Assembly: GCA_038501625.1 (NCBI GenBank)
Contig: JAZAYU010000001.1
Location: 7,648,829-7,712,828, forward strand
DNA from: Corbicula japonica
Taxonomy: Eukaryota; Mollusca; Bivalvia; Venerida; Cyrenidae
Length of the DNA stretch: 64,000 bases
Reading direction: 5' to 3'
A program made the position numbers and the translations under genes. The notes beneath the pieces were generated by a model that was given only the letters and a program-made list of their open reading frames with translations, made no database searches and was not told where the DNA came from. Of this stretch, positions 39,201 through 42,200 are shown piece after piece (the stretch's first letter is position 1; each line of letters begins with the position of its first letter).

Positions 39201-42200
39201 ATATATCCCAGAATTTTCTGAAACACAAAATCAATATGGGGTGTATCTGTCATGGTCAACTTTTGGATTTTGATTCAAAGTGTACATACATTTTAAATTT
39301 TTAAAAAGTTCAGGAAAAAGAGATTTGTATGTTTCTGACCTTGTCTCAATAATTTTGTAACGTAGTAGCAAAAAGTTAGCTGATCAATAAGGAGAGAGTT
39401 CTGATGCCTAGTGATTTCACACATGGTATGTTGGATAGATGACCACTGTTGATTTTGAGGACAACATGCCAAAGTTCAAGGACACAATGACCTTTTAATG
39501 TAAAAACTTGTCCAAACAATAACAAGAAAAAACAAGGGTCTATTGTCTGCCAACTTGTTGGTTGGTCATAGAAAGTATATGACTCCTTTTAATTATAAGT
39601 TGTGGTCAAAGTCACATTGATATTTTTTGCTTAAAACCTTTCTGATTAATAATTAGAGAATACTGGGGCTTAGTGCCCTCAAGCTTGGCAAGTCAGGATA
39701 AGACCCATATTAATTTTGAGGTCATGAAGCAATTGATCAAGGCCACAGTGACCTTCAGCTATCTGTATAGCTTGCAGACTAATTTGCTGCTGCCAGGGGG
39801 CACATACTTTTTCCAAACATCTGTTGCTTGAAAATATTTTGTTTAGAGATACAATGTATTATTCCAGTCATTTAAAGTTTATTGGTAACAAATGTTGATG
39901 GTGCTTAATAATTTAGAACATTGGTGTTACAAATAAAATGATAACTGAATTATTTATATTTTAATTGTTAACTTTGGCAAAAAAGTCACATACTTTGTTT
40001 TCTTCTGTCTGCAGATGGAAAGAAGAATGTACAAGTATAGCACAGAAATATGAGGCTAAAGTGACTGATCTTAGAACAGAAATAACACAATTGAAGAAGA
40101 GAAATCATGAAGTTACTAAACTTTTAAAAGACAGCCAGGAGAAAACATTGCAGGTAGTTTTTCTAACATAATATCCTCCCTCCAAAAATTGTTTAAAATA
40201 CTGTTTAATCTGGCAGTCATTTTGTAAAGTGGAAACATCACACCTTCGTTAAAAAATTACAATATTTACAATACAGTGATGTTTCTTTTGTAGATTTACT
40301 TTCTGAATTAATTTAACTGACTTACCATTCTATCCATTTACACCAGTACTTTCATTTTGACTATGGTGTTGTGTGTAGATCTTGTTTAAAATAGTTTATT
40401 GACTAAACCATACAATGTACATTGTACAGTTAGGAAGGTGATCTGGATCAACACTGGTCACAGATGATATATGTGCTGAGCTTAGCCCTTAAGGGCTGAA
40501 TCTTGTATTGTATATAAGAAATAGTCAACAATTCAAGTATTGGGTTATTGTTTACAGATGTGCATCTTTGAAAATAAATGTTGAATATTAAATCCATCTT
40601 TTTAGTGCAGAACCTATAAATAGGAATATGACATCATAACATTATTTTTTATTTTTCAGGCAGAAAAGATGATACAGGATTATACACGAGGTATACAGAG
40701 AATGGAACAAAGAATGAAGGAGTCAGAAAACAGGGCTGCTGATGCTTCCAAACAGGTAAACTACTTACTTAGAAATATACCTTGTAGATAACCAAATTCT
40801 TTTGCATTTTTAAATGTTCCTACACATATGCATAGAATAATTTGAGATCATAATTCTTTATATTGAATTTAAAATTTTGAATCTGATTTGTTAAGTGTAG
40901 TAGCAAATTTATCTGCAAAATGTTTGTGTGTTTTACCAGACACAGAAATTCAGAGTCTTAAATTATTTAAAAATATATTGGTAAACTGTGTTTATTTGAA
41001 GAAAAAAAAGGCCATAGGCCAAAACATAAATTATAAAGGAGTGAACACTCTATGATTTTTTGTTGACAATATTCTTTAGGTTTATTTTAATTGTTATAAA
41101 TTTGGTGTAATAAGGATCTGTTCTGTTTGTTTTTGGGTGATAAATGCCTAAAAATTATTCCTTAACACAATACAGAAGAATACAGTTGAACCTTCCTTAG
41201 TAGCCACCTGTATTCAGCAGCCACCTGTCTTAAACAGCCAGTTTCAGTTAAGGAATAAATTTCATGTTTGATAAGTTCATGTTTGATAAGGAATAAATTT
41301 CATGTTTGATAAGTTCATCGAGTCTTGAACGTCATTAGGGCTGGTTAAAGTGTGTGGAGTCCGAAGGATTCCACGGGTGCTTTAACCAGCCCTAATGACG
41401 TTCAAGACACGTTGAACTTATCAAACACGAAATTTATTCCTTATATTTACACCTCATTTTATCATTTTGTTTCTAAATTTAATATAAAATATATACTTTT
41501 TACTAATTTCGAAATGTTGTTTAAAACATTTCTTACCCCGGGTTTTGGCATTTGGACTGGTCCGCCTATTTACTCAAATAAAAAAAATCATACTACGACC
41601 AAAAATAGTTCCATGTTTATTGAACACATTCATCCGTTTTTTCAAACATTTATATACAGAAAAACCTAATATTTCACAACAAACATCAAATTTGTATCAC
41701 AGCAAGTACTATCTATGCGAGTAAATGATAGTCTAAGTAAAAACCGTTATTTTGGCGGGAAGTTAGAAAAGACTAATGCGTTAAATTTTCAACCAATGAT
41801 AATTCTAGAAAATGGAACGGTACGAGTTTACATCCGACCCTGACTGAATCGGATTTTTGGCGGCCATTTTCTTTCTCGCTTAAAACAGAAAAACGGGGGT
41901 TCGGGGGCGGTAGCCCCAGATATAACATAAAACAGGAACACGAAACGAAAGAAACAACTGGATTTGATGTCATATAAGTAAACTTGTTTACTTCCGGTTT
42001 GAGGGGTTTAAAAGCAACTAAAAATAAAAGTAATCTAAAAATAGCAACATTCCAGGAAGAGCTATCTAAAATTAGCAACAATTATAAAAATAGCTGGGAT
42101 TTCATGACGTCAACAGGGCATTCCTTTACGAGGATAGACCGGTACGAGTTTACATCCGACCCTGAATGTACCATTGCGCGGTGATAAGGCTAACGGTGTT

